Shown here in pieces: positions 12,916-23,938 of a stretch of 64,000 nucleotides of DNA (position 1 is its first letter; every line of letters begins with the position of its first letter). The notes under the pieces were generated by a model. The model was not told the origin of the DNA. It was given only the letters and a program-made list of their open reading frames with translations, and made no database searches. The position numbers were made by a program, and so were the translations under genes. The stretch is from Artemisia argyi (taxonomy: Eukaryota > Streptophyta > Magnoliopsida > Asterales > Asteraceae): assembly GCA_030686995.1 (NCBI GenBank), contig CM060708.1, positions 261,294,044 to 261,358,043 of the forward strand, read 5' to 3'.

Positions 12916-14218
12916 AATGTTCGGTCCTTCGAATTTGGCGTTATCTGAAAGGGATAGAATATAGGTAACAATTTGATTCCTTGTGTTTTGTTCATAAACC
13001 TTCCCCGAATAAATGAATCTACAAGTTTAAGCAAACGACTTTCCAAGTAACATTTTTCTTGATGTTTCAAACAAAGGCATAGGTGTCTACATGTTTAGAT
13101 AAAGTCTATTGGTGAGGACATGTTCAATCTATAGTCTCGGTTAAGAGGTTGGATTTATCTCTATGGTGTTGCTTAGTGAGCACTCGTATCTAAACGAATC
13201 TTGTAATTCAGTCAAGCCAATACTTTCTAGATGATGGAATTTTGGTGATCTGGCCAGTGATAGTGGTTCGAATTGTTTTGTGATATCTTGATATTTCTGT
13301 TGAGTTTTGAATGGTCTTAATGTACCGAGAGATTCTCCTTATAGATGGTATGGAAAGTCTTTCCTAGGGAGGTCATTGATAATATCCACTTATCACTATA
13401 GGAAGTAGTGTGCGATGAGTGGCATAGGAATCCATAAAGTGTCAGCTAATTCTATATATATATGGGGATGGGGAAAGGAAATGATAGTGATGGTGAGAAG
13501 GGAAGAGACTGTGACAACTGCGACAAAATGATATTGTGATAAAAGAAAATACCGTGATGTAAGTGTATAATGCATAGACGTGAATGTTCATGAGATGAAA
13601 TGATCAATTGACGTACTTCCAAGCGGCGGTTCACGAGGTGATGAAAAGTATGAATGTTCGGACAATGAGAGTATACACACACATGCATGAAACATTTGGA
13701 AAATGAGTAAAGGATTCAATCCAGACATAATTTTATTATAACCATTCTCAGTGTTGCAAAATTCATTTCTGAGTCAGACATAGGTGGTCAGCCTATATCT
13801 CACTATCCCGGGTCAAATATAAATGACCAGTCTATATTCTACCGAGGTTCCATGAATTTTGAAATACTCAGCTCAGTTATACTAATACCATGTCCTTCAC
13901 AAATACCAAGACGTTCTGAAAGACAAAAGTAAGTGACCAAACGCGAGGTCAAATGATGAAACTATGCAAAGAAAAACATAACGCGGTGACATATATGATA
14001 CGTGAACATGCTTATATGAAAGACAATTATAGTAATCAACTATAATAAATGAATATAATATATCAGATAATGAGACACAAATCTCATCACCTATGTCAGC
14101 AACTAACCACAAATGAGGCTTCAGCTTGGCAGGCAGGCACGTGACGGTCATAGGGTTAAGTTTTCTTGAAAGTAGCTATAGTCTAGGTTTTAAAAACACT
14201 TAGTTCGCTATAGCCAAA
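12916..14218 (-). other. Internal region of the gypsy element, unassigned
   Basis: Sequence between the integrase remnants and the primer-binding site, where gag and most of pol should lie. It is too short and too mutated to name a domain. The 84-codon open frame at 13,897-14,151 is not recognisable. A purine-rich stretch at 13,460-13,510 and short TATATA at 13,453 are the only compositional features. Confidence 0.5.
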
Positions 14219-14230
14219 GCTCTGATACCA
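14219..14230 (-). other. tRNA-iMet primer-binding site (gypsy)
   Basis: The minus strand reads TGGTATCAGAGC, complementary to the 3' end of plant initiator methionine tRNA. It lies three bases inside the end of the 5' LTR. This is where minus-strand reverse transcription starts. Confidence 0.88.
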
Positions 14231-14233
14231 ATC

Positions 14234-15453
14234 TGTCACACCCCCAGAATCGGGTCCAGCGGAAGCATACATGTAGCTGAGGTGTAACTCAATCGGTATC
14301 ACAAAACAAGTACAAAATGGTTTTCACTTTAATTATTTAGAATAAAATCGTTTAACCAAAAATATTGAATTTACATCGTTAAAAGTAGTGCGGAAGTAAG
14401 CCCTTAAAATAGTTTAAAACGGTCCCCTTATGAAAAATCAGAGTCTTCTATGACCATGCCATGCCCTGCCAAAACCTCCAGTAGCGTGCCATTGCTTAAA
14501 ACCTGAAAATACATGCTAAAGTGTCAACACGAGGTTGGTGAGTTCATAGAGTCTTGTGAAAAAGAATGTAATGCATATGGATGAAGTTGTCCCAGCAAAG
14601 GCATCGTAAATCCACTCAGTTCCAAGTCCCGCCATAAGAGACTTGTAACCTGTGTGTTTACAACCCACTGCCAAATGTAATATGTTTGGTTTGTGTAAAC
14701 AAAAGTAATAAGATTGATGCAAAAGCATTGTAATCCAGTAATAATAGTGGTGGAAAAGTATCGTAATTCCATAAGTAATTTTCGTATGTACAATAGCCAC
14801 AAGTATAAAGTGAACCGACAAAAATGTCAAAAATGCTACATTGTCTCTTAAGCTCATGACCCCGAAGCTAGACATAGTAATGCCCCCAACAGAGTGTTTA
14901 CTAGGCACTCAATTTGATAAGACATGAAATGCATTCGTCCCGTTGGAGCAACCCAAACGCGAATGGAGGCGTCACCCTCAATAGATCTATTCACTCACTC
15001 TCGCTTAGTACTAAAATTAACGGTCCATGATAATAAAGGGGACTTAAGCAATGTATGTAATTTGTAATACTTTGACATTGTACAAAAATAATTCAAGCAG
15101 TGTATTCTTCCCCATAAGTAACTCAAATCGTATAAAGGCATAGAAAAAGTATTGAAGCATGTATCTCCCCCAAAGAGTTTATAAAGTCATTAAACAAGTA
15201 AAAGTGGGGCTATGACTCACCTGATATGATGGTACCATAAACATGTAATGAGCTGAAAAACAAGGCGCGCGCACTAGCCACAACCTAATATGAATGATGA
15301 ACGATCTACTTTAGATCATGAAATGATGTTATGAATGTCCATGCACATGTTTCCTATACCACTCTACTCTTTGAAAAATACTTGTTGTTATCAAATAATA
15401 CATTTTCCAAAACTTGGGAAAATATGGCAACTAGAAAATAAAACTAGTTGAAA

Positions 15454-15512
<59 letters not shown>

Positions 15513-17509
15513 TATGTGTCAATGTTTGTGTTGAAATCCTTGGTTTGAAATCCTTTAAATAACGCCTTGTAGTGATGAAAATATACTTGTAATAACTAAT
15601 ACTTCATTAGTTATGAATTTGGGTACTTGGTTAATATTTCTAGAAAATCTAGAATTTAGTACTACGTAGTGTTAATATTATTATTTCTAAAAGCTGCCAA
15701 TTATAGAGGATTTTTGCCGATATTGAAACGTGAATATCTTTGTCGTTATAAGTCCAATTTACTTGTTCTTTATATCCACGGTTACGTCTTAGTATGTAGT
15801 AATATATTTTGGAAATCTTGGCTCCTCCAGGTTACGTCTAAAGCCGCTTTTTGTCCGACGAAAAACGTCCAACAGCATGTAATTTTCAGAAAAATACTTT
15901 TCGTCAACAAACTTGCAAAAATCATAACTTCTTCGTTATAAACTCTTTTTAATCATTTCTTTCGCCTACGGATTCGTTTTTGAAATTATTTTTTAAAATT
16001 TTTGCCAAAGTTTACTTTGTATTTACTGAGTTTCCAGAATTTACCAAAATGGGACAGTAGGTATATTTACATGTTACAAAACCATTTCCAAGGTTCAAAA
16101 CTAGTTTCTACATCAACCAAAACTCTTGCAAACTTCACAAAACTATACTAATCCTACCATACACCTTCTTAGGGTGTCATGGGTTCCTAATGACTAGTAA
16201 ACAAGTTAATTTAACAAAGGAACACCTAAAACCAATTCTAGGGTTTGTATGATCAAAAAGTCTTCAAAAATAAAGTGGTATAACTAGTATGAGCATGAAA
16301 TTAAGCATGAATACCATGAGATATAAGTGTTAATTAGATGAAAACATGAAAATAAATTTGAATACTCACTTTGAAATTTTAGGTGATTAGATGATGAGAA
16401 ATCTTGGATTACTTGTGTTTTTGTGGTATGATTCTTGATTAGGATGATGAAATGAACAACTTTGATGCTTTAAACTTTTGAAAAACTTCACTTGATCATG
16501 GATTTTGATGTTGGGTCGTGGCCTAGGGAGAAAGACAAGAGAAAACCTCACTTTGATTATGAAAAAAAAAATATGAATGTGTAAAAGGTGTTTTTGTAGG
16601 AAATATCTAACATAATGACATTATTGTAAATATTTAGTCAAGTGGAAGACAAGGGGGGGGGGGGGGGGGGTCATGGCTGATTTTCAAAGGGTTCATAAGC
16701 CATAATATGGACTTTGATTTATTAAGGATAATTAGTGGATGATTTGTAGTATAAGTATAGGTTTTTTAGGTGTTAAATTTAGGTAATCGTAGTTAGTTTT
16801 TAGTTATCATTGAGTACCGGGTTTGCGAGAAATAAATTTTAACAAGTTAGTCGGGACTTAATAAAGTCATAAAAATGTTAAAAATACGTTGGGTACAAGT
16901 ATTGAGTGTTCGGGTGATTATTGTTTAGTTTTCACGAATACTGTCGTAATATTCATAAGCTCACGTTATAAATAAAATAAATTTTCAAAATACTGGGTAA
17001 ATGAATGTTATAACTTTTATGATGATAAAATGGTTATAAAAATATGTCGGGACCATTGTGGGAATATTTAGATATATTCGTCGTGTATAAACCGGGTGTT
17101 AACGTTTATTTATAAATAATTATAAGGAAAACGTTAAATGTATCAAATATATAAATTTGAAAATCCTAAGAGTGGTATAACATGGAAATATTGTTATGAT
17201 GATATGCAGACTGTCTCTAGTCCGTATGCAATGTCCTTACTGATAATGAAATGAATTCGTACCTAAACCAATACGGTTACGCGAATTTGAATACCCGTAA
17301 ACTAAATTTACAATGAAATGTGTAATGCAAGTGAATAGTGAAAACTTTTCCAACAATGAATAGTGTTCAATGAATAGTAAAATTTCTGAATGCTTCTCGG
17401 AATGTCAAACTGACACCAAAAATGATAAATAGTAAACTGATAAATAGTGTTTTGATGAATAGTGTTTTGATGAAGTTCGGGAAATGACCTGAAATGGTGA
17501 GTCGTGACA
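14234..17509 (-). repeat. 5' LTR of the gypsy element (3.28 kb)
   Basis: Partner of 8,566-11,793. It differs by scattered substitutions, a longer (TA)n block (about 15,454-15,510), a longer G-run (18 G at 16,653-16,670), a small insertion near 16,297-16,312 (ATGAAATTAAGC) and an insertion near 16,941-16,973. The few point differences imply a fairly recent insertion. As the 5' LTR it should carry the element's promoter, but I could not fix a TATA box with confidence. Confidence 0.92.
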
Positions 17510-17514
17510 CTTTT

Positions 17515-18490
17515 CACAACTTGCCTTCATAGAAATGCTAAAGGGTCACGTCGGTGCACATTATACAGAACATGCAAGTAGAAATAAGAAATGAGTATAC
17601 GAAATGAAATTGGAGTAAATGAGGAAATGAAAATACAACAATATTTTCATTAAAGGGTTAACGGTTATTTCCCAAAGGTTAATATTTATCCAGGATAAAT
17701 ATTAAGGGATAATTAATGACAAGAAGCAAAATAGCAAACCCCAAGGATTGTTTGTTTTGCTCGTTCAACTGAACCCACAAAAAGGGGGAGTTTGTTTCCT
17801 TAACAAAATCTAATACTTGTTGTACAAGTATTCTAGAATGTTCCTAGAGAGCCTATAAATACAAAGACTTTCCTAGGTATTAAAATCCTCTCCTCTCCCT
17901 TACCAACGATCGGTCAAATAAGGGTTCCCCAAACCCTAACCGATCTCAAAAAACCCTAAATCAACCTGAAGTTGATTTAGTGTTTACCCGTGCTTTCATA
18001 TCTCGCCTAACTTGCGTAGGTTCGAGCCCTGGTTCCACCTGTGCAGTATCGGTGGATACCTGATGCAACCCGAAGTGCAGTTTTCTTCCCAAAACCCTAA
18101 TCTTGGTCGACTACAAAGAAGAAGACGAACCCGCGCAGCAGACTGATTCAGAAGCTTACAGAATTGTAGGATAATAAGTAAGTCTTCTATATACACCTTT
18201 TATATGTGTTTAGGGTTATGTTATATCAATGATTAGGTTAAGATCTTGCTAGCTAGGATTTGACTGGTCGCATGGCCATTTATGTGTTTTATTCTGTTGT
18301 GCATGTTTTATTAACCATGCGAACATATAAAATTGTCCTTTATTAAGAGTTAAATAATTCAATTTACCAAACCTATGAAAACTCATTATTTGATTATTGT
18401 AATACCAAATATCAAAATCGAATCCAATCATTATACTTCAAAACCACGTTTTATAACATCTAATGATCTGATTATATATTTTCAAAACGC
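17515..18490. other. Flank of the gypsy insertion, possible old Copia 3' end
   Basis: CCTATAAATACAAAG at 17,856-17,870 looks like an LTR-type TATA promoter. The T-rich and CCCTAA-containing sequence after it resembles a retroelement LTR or leader. No partner LTR was found upstream of the decayed gag at 5.2 kb, so its link to that element is only positional. A tRNA-like B-box string (GGTTCGAGCCC) occurs at about 18,019. Confidence 0.35.
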
Positions 18491-18494
18491 ATAA

Positions 18495-18898
18495 GGTTAC
18501 CCACAGTGGTGACCTATATTGCATCATCTTTCCGGCTGCCACCTCAGCATTCTCTCTTCTCAACCCATATGCATATTTCTCATCACAGTGGCAACCCATA
18601 TTGCATCATTTTTTATTTATTTTTTTAAACAAAAGAAAACATTTTATATTTTAATATGGAAATATAAAATATAATATGAAAAATATAGTGATTGATTTAA
18701 ATAGAACGGGTCACATGCATTTGTTTTCAAAGAATTGAATGTTTTCTAGTAGTGAAAATCGGTTGTTTACTCAACCGATTGTGAGTTTTGTCATTGCTCA
18801 ACCGATATTGCCAAACTAGTCCACATCGGTGACAACCGATTTCGAAATCGGTCAAGAAGGGTTTGCGATCGATATTTTCCAGCCCACTGCTACTAGCC
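18495..18898. mobile_element. PIF/Harbinger-like MITE, copy 1
   Basis: A 404-bp element beginning GGTTACCCACAGTGG and ending CCCACTGCTACTAGCC (imperfect terminal inverted repeats). It is flanked by the 3-bp duplication TAA (18,492-18,494 and 18,899-18,901), the preferred PIF/Harbinger target. About 100 bp at its left end is shared with 33,030-33,150, including CATCATCTTTCCGGCTGCCA. The right part contains repeats of CAACCGAT/ATCGGTT. It has no transposase and needs an autonomous relative to move. Confidence 0.75.
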
Positions 18899-18901
18899 TA
18901 A

Positions 18902-20024
18902 TCTATTTTGAATAAGTAACCCAAACACCTCCTAAGTTATACTCAACCTCTATACTCAAAAGTATTTGATGTAATGCATACAAAAGTATGCAGTTTGTGA
19001 TAGATTTCCATCCTCATTTCTTACATATTTTCGCAAAATAGACAAAATACATTTCTTGAAATGAATTTTAAATTGGTACATCTCTTGTTCCTTGTTGTAC
19101 AAACTTTTAAGGCACAAAACTAATAACTACTACATGATGAACAAAAACAATATTAACACAAAGTTACGTCGAAAATAAAAACTTCAAATCATAAACATAA
19201 CACTATAAGGAAGAATATAAATAAGAAACATCCCAATATTAACAACTTAACAAACTCAATTAGAAACACAATAATCAAATTAATATGTAAATAATGAGTC
19301 ATTCAAATAATATTATTTAATTTTCTTCACAACATCTAGAATCTAAAAAATCCGACACCGGCACAACACAACACCACGAAGGCTGTGAAAGTAGTATGAT
19401 TTCTTCCAAAACAGACTGGACCAATCGCGTGCTCATTCAGTTATAGCGGCAAAGCCAAACACAATCGGTTTTAATCAAAATCATATCCTGCAAAAAGCGA
19501 TGAAACAGTTTTTCTTTTGGTGCAACGAATTGATCATGCGGATTTATATCATGTTATGAATATGAAAAGTAACCATCGAAAGGAAACTAGAAGAGGCAGA
19601 CAAATTAATATACCTAATATAAATTTTGGAGATACTTAACTGGATATTTTATTTGTTAAGGAATTAACAATATACCTATCACTCATCTGGTAAATTTTGT
19701 TTTCAACCAACATAGCACAATCATTAATCGTAGTATTATAGAAAATCACTTAACAAACAATTTATAGAAATTAAATAAGTTTAAAGTAGTACATTTTTCT
19801 CAACACGAATAAAATTAATAAACTATAAGTAGTACATTTTTCTTAACATGATGCAAATACTTTTTAAAACTCAATATAGTGCCATTATTTTTATAAAAAG
19901 ATTATCATATTTATAGATTATTGATATAAATATAAAATAATGAAATCACATTGTCTTTACTTATTCGCAACATAATTTGACCTCATACCTCTGTAATATC
20001 TATGATTTAAAATAATCTGAGGAC
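18902..20024. other. AT-rich intergenic DNA
   Basis: I see no gene or defined element in this stretch. It is strongly A/T-rich with short ATAAATT-type runs and no open frame of interest. Confidence 0.5.
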
Positions 20025-20652
20025 CAAACTTTTCTTACATACGAATGGACTAATCTTCACCCTCCATCTTCCCTTCATCTTTATTTGATCTAATGGATGA
20101 GATTAATCCCAACAATTTAAAAAATTCACTTTCATACTTTTTTTTTTTCAAATATTAATATCTTTCAAACCGTTAATCGTTAAACGAAAAAATATATATA
20201 TACCGTTACGACGAGCATTTAACTATCTTTCTATAGATAAGCACTTTGATATATTTTCGACAATTTTTTTTATTTTTATTTTTTTCACGTTTTTTTCATG
20301 ACCGAAAAAATCACATATGATATATCACATGTGATATTACACTAATATCACATATGATATTAGATATCACATGTGATATATCACTTATGATTTTTTCGGA
20401 CACGAAAACAAACGTGAAAAAACAATTTTTTTTTTTTTTTTTTTTAAGTATATCAAAGTGCCCGTCTATAGAAAGATAATTAAATGATCGTCGCGATGGT
20501 GTAATTATTTTCGCTTAACGATTAACGGTTTAAGAGATATTTAAATTATAAAAAATATGTGAAATATTAAAATGCTTTTAATCTCAACCATTGATTTCTT
20601 TTTAGATGGATGGTGGGGATGAGTCCCTTGGTATGTAAAAAAAATTTGGTAT
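20025..20652. repeat. Long fold-back (inverted-repeat) element
   Basis: The whole stretch is one imperfect palindrome with arms of about 300 bp. The left arm carries ACCGTTAATCGTTAAACGAA, TATCTTTCTATAGATAAGCA and CACGTTTTTTTCATGACCGA, and each reappears in order as the reverse complement in the right arm. The centre is built from overlapping ATCACATATGATATATCACA palindromes. The outer ends read ACCAAAC and, reversed, ACCAAAT. This is the architecture of a fold-back or Mutator-type MITE. I could not define a target duplication, so its ends are approximate. Confidence 0.75.
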
Positions 20653-20681
20653 TTAATATAACTCGACTTAATATATGCATC

Positions 20682-20838
20682 TAATTCCAAATCTAACTCT
20701 TAACAAAAAAATTAAGATAAGGACCTCCAATTATGAGGTGACATGTGTCACTTCTCAACTAACTCCAAGCCTAACTCCTAACCAAAAATTAAGAAAAGAA
20801 GCTCTAATCATGAGATGGCATGTGTCACTTCCCAACTT
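20682..20838. repeat. Two-copy tandem repeat, 78-bp unit
   Basis: Two diverged copies in direct order, each running from TAAYTCCAARYCTAACTC to the shared core ACATGTGTCACTTC / GCATGTGTCACTTC followed by CAACT. No coding meaning is apparent. It adjoins the right end of the fold-back element. Confidence 0.75.
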
Positions 20839-21292
20839 AAAATTCACGTTTATTTTCAAATTGAAATATCTTTATATCTATTTATTTTTTTATGATCTAA
20901 TTTTACCATATTTTTTAAAATTTTGTGCTTTTTAGTTCAACATCTATTTTGATATATTTTTATGAGTTTTTAGTTTTTACATTTTTAGTGGGTTTATTTT
21001 TATTAATTCAAAAATTTACCACTTTAACCTTTATTTCAATCAATACAATCTTGATTCGACAAAAAACATATACTTCTGGGGGGAGTGTTTGAAGGGTAAG
21101 AGATTGCGAGAGTCTTTTTATATGCGGGAATAATAATGTTACGGAAAAGCAACGGGAAACCCAAGCAAATAAATGCAAATAACATATACATTCGGAGTGT
21201 TGTGAAACGAATTCATTAAGCGGGTAGGGAATTGCGGAAAAAGTTGGGCTATGAATTCGTTTACTATATTATAATATAACTATATTTATCGC

Positions 21293-21319
21293 CGCCGTTG
21301 TGCGCGGATATCCAACTAG
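21293..21319 (+). mobile_element. Helitron-type 3' terminus
   Basis: A GC-rich short stem (CCGC ... GCGG) stands out from AT-rich DNA and is followed about 10 bases later by CTAG and then T. A hairpin followed by CTRR-T is the Helitron 3' signature. The matching 5' end was not identified, so only the terminus is called. Confidence 0.5.
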
Positions 21320-21494
21320 TTACCAACTAATGCTTCTAAATTCTTCAACATCGCGTGGGTACTCTTCAATTTGTATATTAATAATTGTCTGATATTGCTT
21401 GAAGTTACTCAAACCTTAAATTATCGTTTCCAGTAATGTTGTTGCAATGAAAACATAAAACTAAAAAATATTGTTCGCCGAAAATTGTGTTACA

Positions 21495-21531
21495 GGGTAC
21501 CCGCCTTCGCAACGCGCAAGTACCCGCCTAG
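21495..21531 (+). mobile_element. Helitron-type 3' terminus
   Basis: GGGTAC ... GTACCC stem around CCGCCTTCGCAACGCGCAA, then CGC and CTAG-T. The preceding TTGTTCGCCGAAAATTGTGT matches the sub-terminal sequence of the ends at 30,237 and 30,780, so these belong to one family. The 5' end is not located. Confidence 0.6.
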
Positions 21532-22024
21532 TGTTAATAATCCAAGTTCATACTTGTCTTATTTTAATATCAGTAAGTAAAACCTGATTCATAATTTAAC
21601 ATAAAACTCAAACGTATAATGACTTCTTGTCACATAGAAGTTGCATAGCTCCACATACATTTATGTATTTATTTTTTATAGAAAGACATAACATTTTTAT
21701 AAATCAAAACATATTGCAGAACTTGTCAGAAATTCTTAAAAGCTGAATTACTGTTAAAAACCGTCAATGAAACAACTACTTCATACGTAGTAAGAAGTGT
21801 CAAATCAAGTGAATGAGTCCAAAACAACATTTAAAGTACGTAGGAAGAAAAAACCAACACGACATAATCACCAGTTTTATTTCGCCTCAGATTATGGTGA
21901 CCAGACACTGAAAACGAACTTGATGTAATCTGCTAGCGTCGTTCAATGCCAATTTACGTGGTCCCGGTCTCGGCCGTAAATGGTTATGGTACTCTTTTGT
22001 CTATGTTCCATCCAGCCCAAGCTC

Positions 22025-22030
22025 TATAAA
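22025..22030 (+). promoter_or_regulatory. Probable TATA box of the bHLH gene
   Basis: TATAAA in the context GCTCTATAAATCACACAC, 72 bp before the chosen start codon. This leaves room for a transcription start near 22,055-22,060 and a short 5' leader. Confidence 0.6.
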
Positions 22031-22101
22031 TCACACACTAATCATACTAAATTTCGTACAACTTCACACAGTTAGTGTAACATTTCACTACATTGCAGTG
22101 C

Positions 22102-23274
22102 ATGAAGTGGAAATCATTCATAATGGGCGAAATCTTACAGATATTCGACCATTCTCCACCGTCACACTATCAAATGCATCATCATGATCACTTTCAACAT
22201 GGTTTAGTAAGCGTTGAATCACAACTTAATGGGGTATGGGAATCTGAGTCTCCATTGTCCAGCATATTGAACTTTGGATGTTCTGAGGTAGCCGAAAATT
22301 CTTTCATGGACTTCCCGGTTGATGGATTATCAAAGGTGACCACGGAAGTTGAGCAAACTCAGAGCTCGAGGAAGAGAAAAATTGAGGTTTGTACCTATGT
22401 AGTAAAACTTAAAAATAAACTTGCTTATTGCTGTCAAATTTACACGTCTAATGCAGAAACATTTGACCCATATAAATAGCACAACTGAAGAAATAAACTC
22501 ATTGCAAGGCGATCTTTATTTTTTCTTCAACTTTTTGACAAAATGTAAATGTTGGTAATAATTTAATTTTGTATTTAGCTTGATGAAGTAGAAGTGGACT
22601 CTCAAAAGCAAAGCCTTGAATGTGATTCGGAATTAGTTGAACCACCCAAAGCAAAGAGAAAACCCCGTAATGGAGATTCAAAGCCAAAGGTGGATCCAAA
22701 GACTGATTATATTCATGTGAGGGCTCGTCGTGGACAAGCCACCGATAGCCATAGCATAGCTGAAAGAGTAAGTTACCAAATTAATCTCCATTGTAATATT
22801 ATTATCTGCTCTTAGGCAGTAAGTGATTGGAACCTAATCATTGTACTGATTTCGTGATATTATAGGCCAGAAGGGAGAAAATAAAAAGGAAAATGCAGTT
22901 TTTGCAAGATTTGGTTCCAGGATGCAGCAAAATCACCAATAAGGCTGCAATCCTAGATGAAATAATCACTTATGTTCAGTGCCTTCAAATGGAAGTTGAG
23001 GTAAACGGTTTACTTGGACACTTTCCTCTCACAGTTATCTGATACCTGCAAGTCTATTAGGCAACAATCTTAAACTATATGATAGGTCACACATCATTTT
23101 ATGAGACGAATTAGAGTAGTAGTAATATACTTATCGATTGTCCAAAAGGCTAATAAGCTTGGCTGATTGAGTGTCCGGTTTCAGGTTCTAACAATGAAAC
23201 TTTCTGCTACAACTACAAGTGTAGACTTGGAGATGAACAACTCATTACCCCAAGAAGCAATGAATACATTTTAA
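22102..23274 (+). CDS. bHLH transcription factor (subfamily XII type)
   Basis: Four exons, 22102-22386, 22579-22767, 22866-23000 and 23185-23274, join in frame to 232 residues. Residues about 143-158 read [16 protein letters not shown], the hallmark preceding and entering the basic region. H153, E157 and R161 are the His-Glu-Arg triad that contacts a G-box (CACGTG). Helix-loop-helix residues follow in exon 3 ([20 protein letters not shown], then [14 protein letters not shown]), and exon 4 adds VLTMKLSAT. This matches the plant BEE/CIB/HBI1-like group, nuclear dimerising regulators of growth, light and brassinosteroid responses; the exact orthologue is not resolvable. Two features are odd: IKRKM stands where ISERM is usual in helix 1, and the C-terminus is short, ending only 29 residues after the bHLH. 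ATG 22102 is chosen as the first Met after the TATA box; MGEILQ at 22123 is an alternative start. Confidence 0.88.
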
Positions 23275-23938
23275 TATTCCACCTTGTGATTAAACTATTA
23301 TGCAATAAAGTTTTCTGCTTACATCGCAATAGGTGGTTACAGGAATTTTGGTAAAAGGATCAGAGACCCTGTTTTTTATCCAGGTTCCGACCTAAGGAGG
23401 CTTAAGTTATGCTCACGAGTCATGATAAGTGATAGTTAGCGTTGAGAGTTATGTATCTAATTCATCATTCTTTCGTTCTCATGGTTTCTGAGCCATTGTT
23501 TACTGATGTTTGCAGCATCTTTTCTTTACTTCAGTCTGTAGCATTGGCCTCATAAAGAGGCATACGAGTTTCATTCGATTGTATGACCTTCTTTGATCTT
23601 ATTTATACAGTTACGTATTGTAATTTAATTGGTTTAGTTAACCAAGTGATTTTATATTTATAATTTAACTCCAAAACCTAAAGCCGAGTAAATGTTTTAT
23701 GGGGTCTTTGGCAATGCGTATTACTTGGGTCATATAATCAGTTTGAGTAGCAGCAATAAAACTGATAATCCAAGTTTCCCCAACTATAACATCACAGCTA
23801 AAGCCAATAACATAAACCGAAAGCATTTCAATAAGAGAACACATGTTTGTCGTAACTACAAGGAGAAACTGTTCATCTCATCCACAGCTGATCAGCTTTT
23901 AATCAATCTTTATCTGACCTGATAACTCGTAACAATAT
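23275..23938. other. Convergent 3' intergenic region (bHLH / TLP)
   Basis: Holds the 3' ends of two genes facing each other. No coding region or clear repeat is visible. The 76-codon open frame at 23,692-23,922 has no family resemblance. Confidence 0.5.

Larger units (their letters stand above)
8566..17509 (-). mobile_element. Ty3/gypsy-type LTR retrotransposon, deleted
   Basis: A complete LTR-internal-LTR structure on the minus strand. Both LTRs begin TGTCAC and end GTGACA. The element is flanked by a perfect 5-bp target duplication CTTTT (8,561-8,565 and 17,510-17,514). A primer-binding site for initiator tRNA-Met and a polypurine tract lie at the expected inner LTR edges and fix the orientation. 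The internal region is only 2.44 kb, shorter than each LTR, and keeps only integrase remnants, so this is a non-autonomous deletion derivative. The insertion split older DNA: the flanks 8,440-8,560 and 17,515-17,600 may once have been continuous. Confidence 0.9.

Noticed and set aside
18010..18056. Possible tRNA gene because of a GGTTCGAGCCC B-box
   Set aside because: No acceptor or anticodon stems could be paired around it and no A-box lies at the right distance.
22093..22101. Upstream TTG start for the bHLH gene
   Set aside because: Plant nuclear genes start at ATG; the first ATG in this frame is at 22,102.
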